Assembly (NCBI GenBank): GCA_025738555.1
Contig: JAOVFP010000014.1
Span: forward strand, 62,001 to 126,000
Length of the DNA stretch: 64,000 nucleotides
Origin: Cyathus striatus
Lineage: Eukaryota > Basidiomycota > Agaricomycetes > Agaricales > Nidulariaceae
Direction of reading: 5' to 3'
The position numbers were made by a program, and so were the translations under genes. Shown piece by piece: positions 44,641 through 57,050 of this stretch. The notes beneath the pieces were generated by a model, which saw nothing but the letters and a program-made list of their open reading frames with translations, was not told the DNA's origin and made no database searches. Every line of letters starts with the position of its first letter. Position 1 is the stretch's first letter.

Positions 44641-46493
44641 TTTTGCTACACCACCATCATCTCCAAAAATTCCCACGGTACCGACACTCCAGCTGGCTGA
44701 CCTTGACGACGACCACACACAAAGACTCAAGCCCACCACCAATCCACACTTAGAACTGGATCCAGGACACACAATGCTTTCGAATGACACCAATATCACT
44801 ATACTTTGGCCAACACCAAACACCACCAGCGACTCCAGCACACTGAATGGACCGCCCTCCAGTGGGATCCCAACAGGGGGCCAGCAAAAAACAAATGCAA
44901 CTATCATTCCCAGCCAAGAATACAGCAAGGATTGAAGATGCTAGACAGGAACTAGTGGACCTCAAAGCATTAACAAACAACCAGAAATCAGCATCAGACT
45001 ACTCAAAGGCCCTTCAAAAGCTCATTAGCTCAGAAGCATCAAAGTCACCCAAGAAAGCAATCATGATTCAACTTGTGAAGCTACTGGAATACACAGCAAT
45101 AGGAGAGTCAACAGTAGAAATGAACAAACAATCAGCAGTAGAAATAAGAACGGTGACAGATGCACTCTCAACTGAATTTGATAACTTAAAAGATACAACA
45201 GGACACATTAATGCTGGATTGGAATCCTCAGTATTAGAACTTTGGGCAGCAGTTAGTGGCATAGCAAAGACTCTTGACAACACCATGAAAAAACTGGATG
45301 GAAAACTCAACTCCCCCTCTGTGGCAACAATGGGATATGGCGGAACTCAATACCGGGATGCTGCTCTGTGTGGAACCTCTGCTCCCATGCCCCCCATGGT
45401 TGATCCTCGCTTACAGGCAAAGATTGGCATTCAACAGCAACAATTCTTACTTGGGATAGAACATCTGGGACAAGTGGCACCTAAGGACCTAAACTTACAA
45501 CAGCTCAGAGAAAAATTCAACAAGGCCCTCCAAGAGGCTTCTGGTGACACTGAGAAGACCTTCCTCACTGTAAATCGGATCTCCAATGGCAGCATACTGG
45601 CTGAAGCAGAAACAGATGAAGCAGCCGACTGGCTAAGGAATATGGAACAGGCAAAGAAGATGACAGACATACTTGGAGCCACAGATACATTCATAAGGTG
45701 ACTATATCCTGCTATAGTGAGAATGGTTCTGATTACCTTTGATGCCACAGATGAGATGCACATCACTGAACTACTGGACAACAATGGTATAGCAAGAGAA
45801 GACTGGGGACATGCTTGATGGATCAAGCCAACTGAACGCCGGCAGCCCAACCAAAAGTTTGCCAATTTAGTAATATTGCTGCAAATGAACACAAAGCAAA
45901 TGAGCTCATCACCCGAGGAGTCACAATCTGCAACATGTGGCAAGAAACTGTTAAACACAAGAAAGAACCTCTCTGCTGCATGAAGTGCCAGGGCTGGAAC
46001 CACATTGCCTGAGAGTGTGGCCAGACAAAGGACACTTGTGCATCGTGTGGGGGGGAACACAGGTCGAAAGAATGTAATGCACAGGGGAAGCAGTGGTGTG
46101 TATCATGTGGTAATGACACTCACTGCAGCTGGGATTGAAACTGCCCCACCTTTCAACTCAAATGCGATATCATGGACAAATGCAACCCAGAAGCCTCCCT
46201 TCCTTACTACCCATCAGAGGCAGCATACACCTGGATGCTGGCTATCCACCAACCCCAAGAAACTGCAACATCCCACAATTGGTCTCAACAATGACATGAG
46301 GCCCCAATAATGGACCTACTTCAAGGCCGAGGACTGGAATCACAACAACAACAGCGAGAACGATACCACCAGGTGGATGACATGCCAGGCTGGAATGAGA
46401 ATGAGGAAAGCCAGTTGCCACCACCCCTGACAGGAACAAACACAACAGAATCCAGGCGAATGCCCCCTCCTCACCTCCATGAACATTACTGAC
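44627..46493 (+). pseudogene. LINE ORF1 (gag-like, three CCHC zinc knuckles), broken
   Basis: The frame from 44627 changes to another frame around 44850-44930 and is then open to 45701 (KNTARIEDARQELVDLKAL, then LNLQQLREKFNKALQEAS). Past several stops it continues as a Cys/His region: CMKCQGWNHIA, a stop, then ECGQ; CASCGGEHRSKEC; and CVSCGNDTHCSWD, three CCHC-type knuckles that bind RNA in LINE ORF1 proteins. The stop within the first knuckle is TGA. A Gln/Pro-rich tail ends at 46493, overlapping the start of ORF2 by 15 bp. Confidence 0.85.
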
Positions 46494-49400
46494 ACGGATC
46501 TAAACAGACTACGGATATTACAACTGAACATCAGAAAATCACCGGCAGCTCATCTGGATCTATCAAACCATCCCTTAGCCTCTGAATGGGATGTGATCCT
46601 GGTACAGGAACCTAACATTATATTTACCAATAACATACGCACCCCTAATAACTTCCGCCCTGTAATCCCCACTAACCGCCACAATCTAGAACACCCCATA
46701 CGATCTGTGATATGGGTAAACAAGAACATCTCAACCAACCAGTGGTCCATCATAGATATACCTGACACTAACGATGTTTCTGCCATTCAAATCCGGAACG
46801 GGCAACACACTATCAACATATTTAACATTTATAATGACTGCCAGCACTCTGACTCCCTAACATCCCTTAACAACTATCTGATAGCACAGCGACAATTAGA
46901 CTGGGAGGACTACACTAAGAACATGATCTGGGCAGGGGATTTCAACCGGCACCATCCCATGTGGGACAGTAACGAGGACATTCGACTTTTTACTAATCGG
47001 GCACTAGGCCAAGCAGAACAGCTCATTGACCTCTTACAGGACTGGGACATGGTAATGACTCTCCTGAGAGGCATCCACACCTTACAACACTCAGCTGGAG
47101 GCTACTCACGACCTGACAATGTATTCTGTTCAGAAGACCTCATTAACTTAATCATCCAATGTGATGTGAAATATGAACTGAAACTGGTAAAGGCAGACCA
47201 TTTTCCCATAATCACATTAGTAGATCTATCAGTGGAACAGGTAGCTCACACACCATCCCCCAACTTTCGCATGGCAGACTGGAAGAAATATGGAGAGGCC
47301 CTGGACAGCGAACTGGCAAAACTACCCCCTCCCTCAGAACTAAAATCGGAACATGAACTAGGCACAGCAATTGAGCAGCTCACAGATTCACTGCAAAGAG
47401 CCATAGCGTTGGCCATCCCAGCATCTCAACCTTGTCCACACTCCAAACGTTGGTGGAACCATGACCTTGACACTATCAGAGCACAAGTCAACAGAGTGCG
47501 GAGGCTAGCCAACACCCACAGAGCAAATGCAAATCACCCAGCACATAGGGATCTCTGACAGCAGGAGACCATCTATGAGAAGGCGATAATGGATGCCAAG
47601 AAAAAACACTGGACAGACTTTCTCGAAGAGGCAACAGATGAAGACTTATGGACAGCTCACCGCTACCTCAAAAAGCCTACTGGAGATGGAGGCGCCCCCC
47701 GGATCCCATCCCTACTGGTGCCAGCTGCAGATGGAACACTACACGTCATCTCAGAAAATGAACACAAAGCTACTGAATTCGCTAAGAACTTCTTCCCCCC
47801 CCCTCCTGCTGACTCAAATATCCCAGCTGACTACCCATACCCACAGCCACTACCAGACCTGGACCCCATTACTAAAGAACAGATCTTAAGACACATCTCA
47901 GGTCTCTCCCCTTACAAGGCTCCAGGCCCTGACGGTATCCCCAATATCATACTCCAGAAATCTGCTAACTGCATTATAGATTGTCTTCACTTCATCTACA
48001 GTGCAATCCTGACAAACGGATGGTATTACAATGGGTGGAAGGAATTCAACACAGTTGTGATCAAAAAACCGGGAAAACCTTCATACCAAACACCAAAGGC
48101 GTATTGACCAATTGCCCTACTAAGTACAATGTCCAAAGTACTGACGGCACTAGTTGCAGAAGATGTCACTTGGCTGATTGAAAAGCACAACATCCTGCCC
48201 TCTACCCACTTTGGAGGATGACCTGGATGTATGACTACTGATGCACTTCACTATTTAGTGGACAGAATAAAAACTGCATGGCGAAAAGGGAAAGTAATCT
48301 CTGTGCTCTTCCTAGACATAGAGGGCACATTCCCCAATGCAGTCACAGACCGGCTCATACACAACATGCAATGAAAAAGCCTGCCTGAAATCTATGTCCG
48401 ATTCATTGAAACGATACTGTGGAATCGAAAGACTAAGATGAGCTTTGATGACTTTATCTCTGCACTAATGGAATTATGGAATGGCATTGGGCAAGGAGAC
48501 CCACTCTGATGATATGCTACATCCTATACAACACAGATCTCCTGGACATAGCATGGTACCCTTATGAAGACACACTAGGCTATGTAGACGATAGCAATCT
48601 ACTCGCAGAAGGGGACACATTGGAAGAATCTGTATGAAGACTGCAGCATATGATGGAACAACCAGCAGGCAGATTTGAATGGAGCAGGAATCATAATTCT
48701 AAATTTGAGTTGTCCAAACTAGCTGTTATGCACTTCTCAAAGAAAACCGTCACTGATGAATCTGGCAGGAGGTCCCCCATGTTAGCCCCCCCACTTGTGC
48801 TTGAAGGCCGAACCGTCACTGAAGTCACCTCGCATCGCTACCTCAGCATCCATATTGACAACAAACTCTCTTGGAACATACAGGCTCAGAAAACTATTGA
48901 GAAGGGAACAAAATGGGCATTACTGATGAGTAGACTTGCAAAGCCATACTCTGGTCTAAGTATTGACATGACATGAAGACTATACATCTCAGTAGTTCTG
49001 CCAAAAATCACATACAGTGCTGATGTATTCTATCTTCCTCCCCACAGGCCCAACACACCCAACCGCATTGACAAGCGGGCTCAGTATCACTCCTCAAACA
49101 CCTCAACACAGTGCAACAAATTGCAACCAGGGCCATTACAGGTGGATTTCAAACAACCCCCACAGATATGCTGGATGTGCATGCAGAGATACTGCCCATA
49201 GGATTAGCAATGGAAAACATATGCTACAAGGGACTCATCAGGTTGTACACACTTCCTTCTCGACACCCACTACACTCAGTTGTTCTGCATTACCACACAG
49301 ATAGGACAAGCACATGGCACCTAACCACCCTCCACAGACTAATCTGACTATACAATCCTCCACACCCTCGCCGGATGGAAACCATACAGCCAGAAACATG

Positions 49401-50889
49401 CTCACCAACTTATGCTAGGAAATTCCAAACACACATTGCCCCCACCCATGAAGACTCAATTGAAATAGACAAAGGACTCAACAACATCATTTGAATATAT
49501 ACTGATGGTTCAGGACAGAATGGCTCTGTAGGCACTTCAGCAGTAATGTACCTCAATAGAAATCATGAGCCCACTGAACAGCTACGATACCACTTGGGAC
49601 CAATAGGCAAACACACAATGTATGAAGCTGAAGCAGTGGGAATAATCATGGGTGCCTGGCTCCTAAAACGCAACCTGCCTGTCTCCCCGGACCCCAGCTC
49701 CATTCTAACAGATGGAAAATCAGTAATTCAAGCCCTAGATAAGAGGAACCCGGTTCCAGCACAGTACCTGCGTATGGCCATACTTGAAGGAATGGCTCAG
49801 GCAAGAGCGATGGACACGTGACGCAATGGGAGGACAACAAATTGTAGCATCACAGTATGATGGATCTCAGGACACAGCAACGTCTTGGGAAACGAAGCAG
49901 CAGACAAAGAAGCAAAAGAAGCAGCTGCAGGAGCAAGCTCCCCACCACTCAGCCTTCCACCTATATTACGAAGACAAGGTGGCCTCCCAATCAGCTTAAC
50001 AGCAATCAGACAAAACATGACGAAAGGACTCAAGGCAAAATGGCGAAATGTACGTGAAACCTCAGATTGAAAAATAAGACTCAAAAACTGGGAGCGGAAT
50101 TCCCATATCGCAAGTTCAGAAGCCTCATTGGAACACTCAAACTATCGCAGCCACAAGCATCTATCATCATACAGCTACACACAGGCCATGCCCCACTAGC
50201 AGACTACTTACACAGATTCAAGCAAGCAGAAACGAGCCGATGTGAGAAATGCTGGGAACGGCTTCACACTACAATGTGCGAAACAGTGAACCACTTCCTA
50301 TTCGAATGTCCAGAATACGCAGTAGAGAGACATGAGATGAGCAGGACACTGGGACAGAAAGCAAGAGATTTTGGATATGTGATAAGTGAGGAGGATGGAA
50401 TTTGGGCAACAATACAATTTGTGAGGGCTACAAACAGATTTTCTGACACACTTAGGTGAGGTAGTCAACTATATCAGGGAGTAAATGATACAGCAACCCT
50501 CTTCTCACAGAACTCAAACTGCATCAGCGAGTGCCAGCAAAGCACACACACCACACCCTTTACCTGCACTCATACTGTGGGACGTGCTAACCCAGCGCAG
50601 GACCCAAACTCCACTCAAGCACATTGGATGAACACTGAGATACATTGGACAATAGGACCTGCACATCAATATTGGACAGCTTGGATCTACACTATGCTCT
50701 TCTCCATCATGGAGACGGGTACTCGAAAGATAAGACACCAACCCAGGAACAATGAGGAAATAGAGGAGGGGAGAGTGGGAAGGGGAAGAGAGACTTAGTA
50801 TATAGACCACTGCAGCACATGTAAAGTCCAACATGGGGCTTGCCCCAGTGGACAATAAACTTGACTTTAAATAAAAAAAAAAAAAAAAT
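44645..50889 (+). mobile_element. LINE retrotransposon, full-length but decayed
   Basis: About 6.2 kb, ending in a poly(A) tract (50873-50888) after GACTTTAAAT. It begins where host repeat text (GAACATTGTAGTGTCTTTT) stops matching the uninterrupted copy at 39760. Two reading regions: ORF1 (gag-like, zinc knuckles) and ORF2 (AP endonuclease, reverse transcriptase, RNase H, C-terminal Cys/His). This order is that of fungal Tad1/Mars-like LINEs. It has many in-frame TGA codons and frameshifts, so it is inactive. Confidence 0.92.
46479..50459 (+). pseudogene. LINE ORF2 (endonuclease, reverse transcriptase, RNase H), broken
   Basis: The AP endonuclease domain is open at 46479-47558 (LRILQLNIRKSPAAHLDL; VILVQEPNI; MIWAGDFNRHHPMWD; KADHFPI). 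After a TGA, the reverse transcriptase follows: LSPYKAPGPDGIPNIIL, then PIALLSTMSKVLTAL, FLDIEGTFPNAVTD, GIGQGDPL, and the catalytic GYVDD at about 48580. RNase H is at 49490-49780 (IYTDGSG, YEAEA, LTDGKSV: the D-E-D residues). A final CEKCWERLHTTMCETVNHFL Cys/His segment ends at 50459. At least six in-frame stops and a frameshift after GQGDPL make it non-functional. Confidence 0.9.
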
Positions 50890-52140
50890 ATTAATAACAT
50901 AGTAGTACAACAACATCTGGTAACATAGTCACAATGCTGGCTGAGCTGTTGGTACCAGATGGCACCACTCGAAAACGGGTAGCTGCGGCTCGTTAGTAAG
51001 AACTCAATCAATAAGGAAAACAGTGACTTTTTGTGTAAAATACTTCAGCGAGTTACTCAAGAATACTACGTTTTATTTAACTATGCGATTCACAAAATGA
51101 ACGATTGAAAAGCCGCCACTTACCCATAAAACTTACTATAATGAACCGATATGGATAGATAGAAAGGACATCTTGGCGGAATTGTTACGCTTTGAAACCA
51201 AACATGTCCGTCCATCCACTAGAAGGCGGATTCTGTGGCGCTTAATTTTTCCGTTTCTTCCAGCTAATTTAGTACTCGTGTATATTTTCCTTTTATTGTT
51301 GTTCAAACACAAGGGAGTGTTGTCCCAACGGCTCTGATGCTAGCTGAGCTGAATGTGAGGGACACAAGTGACGATTCAAACTCGAGCACTCATTTAGAGT
51401 AGGGCTAGAAGTCGTATCTCAAAGTTTTTATTATATATACTTAGTTCGCAGTAACGTGGTCTCAAGTACATCCTCGCAAATCATCATAATCTCATAAACT
51501 TATAGAAGTACTTTATCCATTCAAATCCTATACAAGAGAGTCCTTTCCTAGAGGACTGTAGAGGTTTCAACACCAGTTAGTTGAGGGACACAGTTTGAAC
51601 ACAAGTACTTCCATGATGCTACAATAGGGTGACATACACCAACATTTTTTTAATGTACTACGTAGTACATTATGACTCTAGTAAAGCATGAGATATTATT
51701 ATAAGTATGATTTTAAAAGGAAGTGATCTCCTAATAGCTAATGCCAATCCATCTACTTAAATGAAGGAGACAAAATCTTGGTTCTAACCCGAGCAATTCC
51801 ATAATCTGTTGTGTTCTGGGTACTGTTTTATTGCAGAAATGGTTCTTATTTTTTGAGCAGTTTAATGCGTAAGAACTCCGAAGAGTGGAGTAGAACTGTT
51901 TGTATATACCTAGATTCATCCTCATACAAAGAAGTGATGTCCAAGCAGCTACAACTCCAGTAGAGCAAGGTAAAGGCTGGCGCTGAGCACTGAGTATCGG
52001 TTCGAATCCGAGCACTTCCATTCGTTGGTCTCCATTTAAATTTTGTGAGGTTCGCACTGGCACAACCCTAATAATTATCGAACAAGGTGAATTGCTAGAT
52101 GACCGACCGTCAGCCTGTGCGTTGGAATTTCGTTCAACCT
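50890..52140. repeat. Repeated unit II (tRNA-like modules)
   Basis: Second copy of the unit whose first copy is 40130-40977 plus 43636-44040. The order is conserved: AATAACATAGTAG...GGTAGCTGCGGCTCG; ATGGATAGATAGAAAGGACATC; GTGTTGTCCCAACGGCTCTGATG ... GCACTCATTT; TAGAGGACTGT ... AGTACTTCC; then GGAAGTGATCTCCTA and GAAGTGATGTCC modules. It lacks the inverted-repeat element found in unit I and so serves as its empty site. Confidence 0.8.
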
Positions 52141-52299
52141 TGCTGATGAACATTGTAGTATTTTTTGCTCTTGCTCAATATCAATGAATTCAGTACTAGT
52201 GGAACTGATTTTTAGGATAAAGACATTAGACCTCAAGATAAGTATAATACTTGAGCTTGAGCGCTCGCACATTTCACATTTATCCTTTCTTCAAAATTA

Positions 52300-53440
52300 A
52301 TGAAGTTCGCCAAATGGCATAGTCACGATGCTAGCGGTGACTAATACTTGAAGGAACACAGTGGCTCTTTGTGTAAGATACTTCAACGAGTTACTCAAGA
52401 GTTACTGCTCTACGTTTTATTGATTTAACTATGGGATTCACAAAATGAACGATTGAAAAGCCGCCATTTATCCATAAAACTCACTATAATGAACCGATAT
52501 TATGAATAGATAGAAAGGACATCTTGGCGGAGCTGTTACGCTTTGAAACCAAATATGTCCATCTCTTGCTGAGGTGGTGCTTAATTTATCTGTTTCTTCC
52601 AACTAATTTAGTACTCGTGTATATTTTCCTTTTATTGTTGTTCAAACACAAGGGGGTGTTGTCCCGATGGCTCTGATGCTAGCTGAGCTGAATGTGAGGG
52701 ACACAAGTGACGATTCAAACTTGAGCACTCATTTGGACTTGGGCTGGGAGTAGTATCTCAAAGTTTTTATTATATATATTTAGTTCGCAGTAACGTGATC
52801 TCAAGTACATCCCGCAAATCATCATAATCTCAGAAACCAGAAGAAGTACTTTATCCATTCGAATCCCATACAAGGGAGTGCTTTCCTAGAGGGCTGTGAA
52901 GGCTATAACACCAGTTCAGCTAAAGTTGAAGGACACAGTTCGAGCCATTGAAAGTACTTCCATGATGCTGCGATAGGGTGACATACACCAACTTTTTTGA
53001 ATGTACTACGTACTACGTACTATGTATATAATATTACTATAAGTATGATTTTACAAGGAAGTGATCTCCTAGTGGCTAACTTTGCCGACAGTCCATCTGG
53101 TAAAACTGAGGAGAAATTTCGGTTCTAACCCGAGCACTTCCATAATCTGTTGTGTCCTGGGTATTACTGTTTTACTGCAGAAACGATTCATAGTTTTTGA
53201 GTGATTCAACGCGCAAGAACTCCAAAAAAATGAAGTAGAATTATTCATATAAATATACCTGAGCTCATTCTCATACATGGAAGTGATGTCCTGGCAGCTA
53301 CAACTCTAGTAGAGCAAGGTAAAGGCTGAGTATCGGTTCGAATCCGAGCACTCTCATTCGTCTTATGTTACAAAAGTTTTTTTTTTGAATTTTGCGAGGT
53401 TCGCACTGGCACAACCCTAGTAATTATCACCTTGCCTTCG
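52300..53440. repeat. Repeated unit III (tRNA-like modules)
   Basis: Third copy of the same unit in direct orientation, with the same succession of tRNA-like modules (about 52650-52735, 52870-52955, 53055-53140, 53280-53355) and small internal deletions relative to unit II. The last module keeps the B box ATCGGTTCGAATCCGAGC. Confidence 0.8.
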
Positions 53441-54036
53441 TTCATTTTCATTCAAGGAAGTATTGTCCTAGCAGCTTAAGGGCCGAATTAAAGTCAAAGG
53501 ACACAATTATCAGTTCGAGTCCAACTTGAATCAGCTGTACTCCCATTCAATCTGATGATAAGATTACATATGATAAGTCTATTTTTGGCGTCCTATTACT
53601 CACTACCACCTCCAACAACTCGAAGAACAGCACCCAAGTCCATTCTCATCCAAGGCAATACTACCGTAGCAGCAAGTCAACTACTGCAGGGTATGTATTA
53701 CATAATTTGATGACATTACAGTCTAGTCATTTCTTTTAAATCGTAAAACACTTAATTTACATCCCAACCAATTCACTCAATCAAATCCTCAAATTACCCA
53801 CATCCAAAAACTAAACTAATACAAATACACAAAATGATAAATAAGTTACCTACGACAGATAAAGCGTTATACGTAAAATTGTATCTACGAGATCCCAACG
53901 AAAGATAGTTGCTTGCTTGCTTGTTAAATCAAAAAAAAAATGAGGGGATAAGTAAGTAAATCCTATGAGGTGTAAGTTAGATCATGGGTATTAATGAGCA
54001 TGAATGTAAAATAAGTGGAGAACCAATCCGAAACCA
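53441..54036. other. Intergenic, 3' flank of the NT-C2 gene
   Basis: About 600 bp, AT-rich. The first 100 bp contain one more weak tRNA-like module (AAGGAAGTATTGTCCTAGCAG ... AGTTCGAGTCC near 53455-53525). The rest holds nothing recognisable beyond an A-tract at 53931. Confidence 0.5.
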
Positions 54037-56034
54037 TCAACCTCGTATAGAAACAGCAACCGGACCCAGGGCTCTCTTGGAACCATCCATCCTAGGCGTC
54101 GCAGGCCTCTTGATACTCCTCTGCGCCGACAACGCATGCACAGAAGCAGCCGCACCCCCAATTCCCAACGCACCAACACCACCAACACCACCCCCACCCG
54201 CCCCAGGAGCAAGAACAAACCCAAGCCCATGAGACAAGCTATTATTCTGCGAATGAGCATTCTTCCTCCCTTCCTCTTTAGGTTTATCCCGAAGCAACAC
54301 CCCCTCCTCCGAAACAGATCCAAACGTCTCACTCGTAGGTGTCCCAGGCCTAGACGACCCTCCAATCCGTCTAAACCACGCCTTCACTCCCCCTCCACCT
54401 GGTCTTTTCTCCTCCTTCCCAGCTTGGGAGGAGGATAAACTACTCTCGGTGGACCCAGAATACGCACTCCCCTTCTTTCGTTTACGTTTCTTCGGTTTGG
54501 GGGGGAATATGATGGGATCGACGAATCGCGTGAATGGACACTCGTCTTTGGGATCATACACCACTTCGGGGTTGAACAGTGCATCGATGAGTGTTTCGGT
54601 CGTTTTGATTCCGTAGGCGATTGGTAAACGGGCTGGATCGAATGGGACTTCGTACCCCCTTTCCTCTTCTCCTTCTCCTTCATCGTCTTCATCGTCTTCA
54701 TCATCATCATCGTCGTCGTCGACTTCATCTTCATCGTCATCCTCGCATGAAGTGTAATCGCTATCTTCGTCCTCGTCTTGTTGGGCCCGCTGACTCCGCA
54801 ACCCGCCCATGAGATCGATCTCGAGCTCCTCTTGGTCGCGGTAGGGCCCGTACAGCTCGAGCTCGCGCGGGCGCTGGAATCTTTTGTAGGCGTCGCTGTC
54901 TAGGAAGGACGCGATGCCGGTTAGGATTTCGCCTTTTGGGAGGGTGGGTGCGATGTACGTCGGTATTGGATGCGTTGGTGAGGAGAGGGGTGTCATGACG
55001 ATTGACAACTATTTCAAAAGGGTCAACAAAAGCGCATCGGGAGGGACAAGAAGGGAACAAACCTTGAGGGTAGCATTTGTCTTGCTCTCCCTAAGCAAGT
55101 ACCTCCTCTCCACCGTGCCCTTGTCGACATACTCTGCCAAATTCAAGTAAACGGCGCCAAGGCGGGGGTTTTGGACTCTCGGGCCTCCCTCGTCCTCCTT
55201 CTGCATGACGACGAGCTTGAATGGGGAGGGTTGGAGCTGATGTGTGTCCCTGTCTACGTCCATTTTGAGGACGGTGTCGAGGTTCAAGTTCCATGAGATG
55301 CTGTGCTCTTTTAAGGGGAGGAAGGGGGTTCCGCCCTTGGATTGGGTGGGGATGTAGGCTGTGGGGAGGGAGGGGAAGGGGGAGGGCGCTGGGGGAAGAG
55401 AGATGGTGGCGCGGGAGAGGGAGGCGAGGGGGGTGCTGTAGAATGAGGGGGTGTTGTGGGATGAGCTGGAGGATGATGAGGATGAGGCTTGTATTATGGG
55501 TGCGATGGGCGGTCTTGCTGGAGGACGAGGGGTGGATGAGAGTGAGGACGATGGGACACTGAGGAATCCATCTGGGGTGATGACCGATGCATGAGTCGAA
55601 GTCCCAGTCCCAGAAGTCGAAGTTGAACTAGAAGTCGAAATCAAAGTAGACGCATAGCCCAGTTCACGATCTTCAATGCTTTCAATGCCTGTACTGGTAC
55701 TATCCCTCCTTTCCCCTTCCTCATCGCCATTCAGCGTCGAGGTATCGCCCTGGGAGCTTCGACCGCGCTTGACCCGTTCTAACAGGCCAACGCGGGGCAT
55801 GTGTGCGTTCTTGAAGCGCCATTTGAGGGCGAATTCAGCGTTGACGTAGGGGACTGAGGAGATCTGGTGGACGAGGACTTCAGCGCGGAAATAGGCGTGG
55901 CGTGGGCGGAGGTGGTTGATTTGCGCGCGGAGGCCTGTTGGCGTTGGAGGCTGTGACTGGAGGGTGACAGTGGCGGCGGTGGTGGTGGTGAGTGTTGAGT
56001 TGGGTGTTATAGGGTTTGGGTGTGGTTTTGGCAT
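54037..56034 (-). CDS. NT-C2 (N-terminal C2) domain protein
   Basis: Model: complement of 54037-55008 and 55063-56034, 1944 nt, 647 aa; one 54-bp intron within the domain. The NT-C2 domain (EEIG1/EHBP1-type lipid-binding C2) is split by a long Ser-rich insert: the first half is YFRAEVLVHQISSVPYVNAE ... LKWRFKN, the second HSISWNLNLDTVLKMDVDRD, FKLVVMQKEDEGG, LGAVYLNLAEYVDKGTVERR and LLRESKTNATLKLSIVMTPL. Downstream are KRFQRPRELELYGPY, a long Asp/Glu run (about residues 410-450), basic KPKKRKRKKG, and a Gly-rich tail. The family anchors membrane and cytoskeletal complexes; a peripheral membrane role is inferred. Start at ATG 56034; the open frame above it lacks an ATG. Confidence 0.88.
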
Positions 56035-57050
56035 GGTGGGGGTATGGGTGTCGTCGCCAGGTTGATATGTGGTTTGGGGGTAGGCTAGGGGCAGGGTGGA
56101 TGGTAACGTGTCGCCTATGGGCGGGGATAACAGTTGCACTTGGCAGTGTCAGGAGGGGAGTAGAGAGCGGTCATCAATTCGACGAGGGAGACAAGAGTGA
56201 AGGGAAAGAGAGACGGTCAGTGATGGGGATTATAAAACAGAGTTGACGTTGAGGCGTTGAGTGCGTTTGTCGCTCTAATTTGTCACACCACTTTCGATCG
56301 TTCTCCCTGCTGATCGAATCTCCTGCGTCTCACTCTCCTCACTCACTCCCTCTCTCCGGATCCCTCGTCCTCTCACTACTGACTACCTCAATTCCACTTG
56401 GCACCGTTATCGATTCCTATCCCACAGCAACCCACCAGCGCGCACAAGCAACAGCCCTACGTGGGTCTTGGTTCCGGCGTTCCCGCTCAGATGACTCACA
56501 CACATCATCTCATCCATTCTGTCTCAGACCCACTCCCCAATCCATTCTGTCAGCACGAAACACATCCAGTATCTACCCCGGTGCATGTTTTCTCGAACAT
56601 TCTCATCTCATGATATCATACATTATAGGATTTATTTCGGATTTGCCTCGTGTTGCCTATCTTAGCCATCGGGGAATAATCTTCGCGGTCGCCTTATTCC
56701 CCGTGTGAATCATGATTCTTGCCACCGCACCCCCATGTGGGTCCTTATATATCCATTTTCGTACTTATCTGGACTGCTCTCTGCAACTTTCTTTGGGGTG
56801 GTACGACCTCTCCTAGGGTCGTAGTTCAAATATATTTTCGCTCCTATCTGGCTACTCGTAGACTCGACTGGGCCTGAACACAATATTTCAAATCACCCGA
56901 CTCCACTTTTATCTAACTCCTTTCATTGTCCCCACAAGGCCATACAATGCATCGGACAATGGTTCTGTGCAAATGGACGTCGAATCCAACTGGCTTTTGT
57001 GCATATCACTGTTGTTTATATTTTGCAAGCCAAGAGTAGTAACGTCTTAT
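56035..57050. other. Intergenic, promoter region of the NT-C2 gene
   Basis: About 1 kb. It includes the leftward promoter of the NT-C2 gene. The frame at 56280-56708 has no motif. From about 56900 the first traces of the tRNA-like repeat array appear (GCATCGGACAATGGTTCTG at 56950). Confidence 0.55.

Noticed and set aside
45431..46310. Minus-strand frames over the LINE
   Set aside because: Shadows of the plus-strand retroelement, with no motifs of their own.
56280..56708. 142-codon plus-strand frame
   Set aside because: No motif or homologous exon; lies in the promoter region of the NT-C2 gene.
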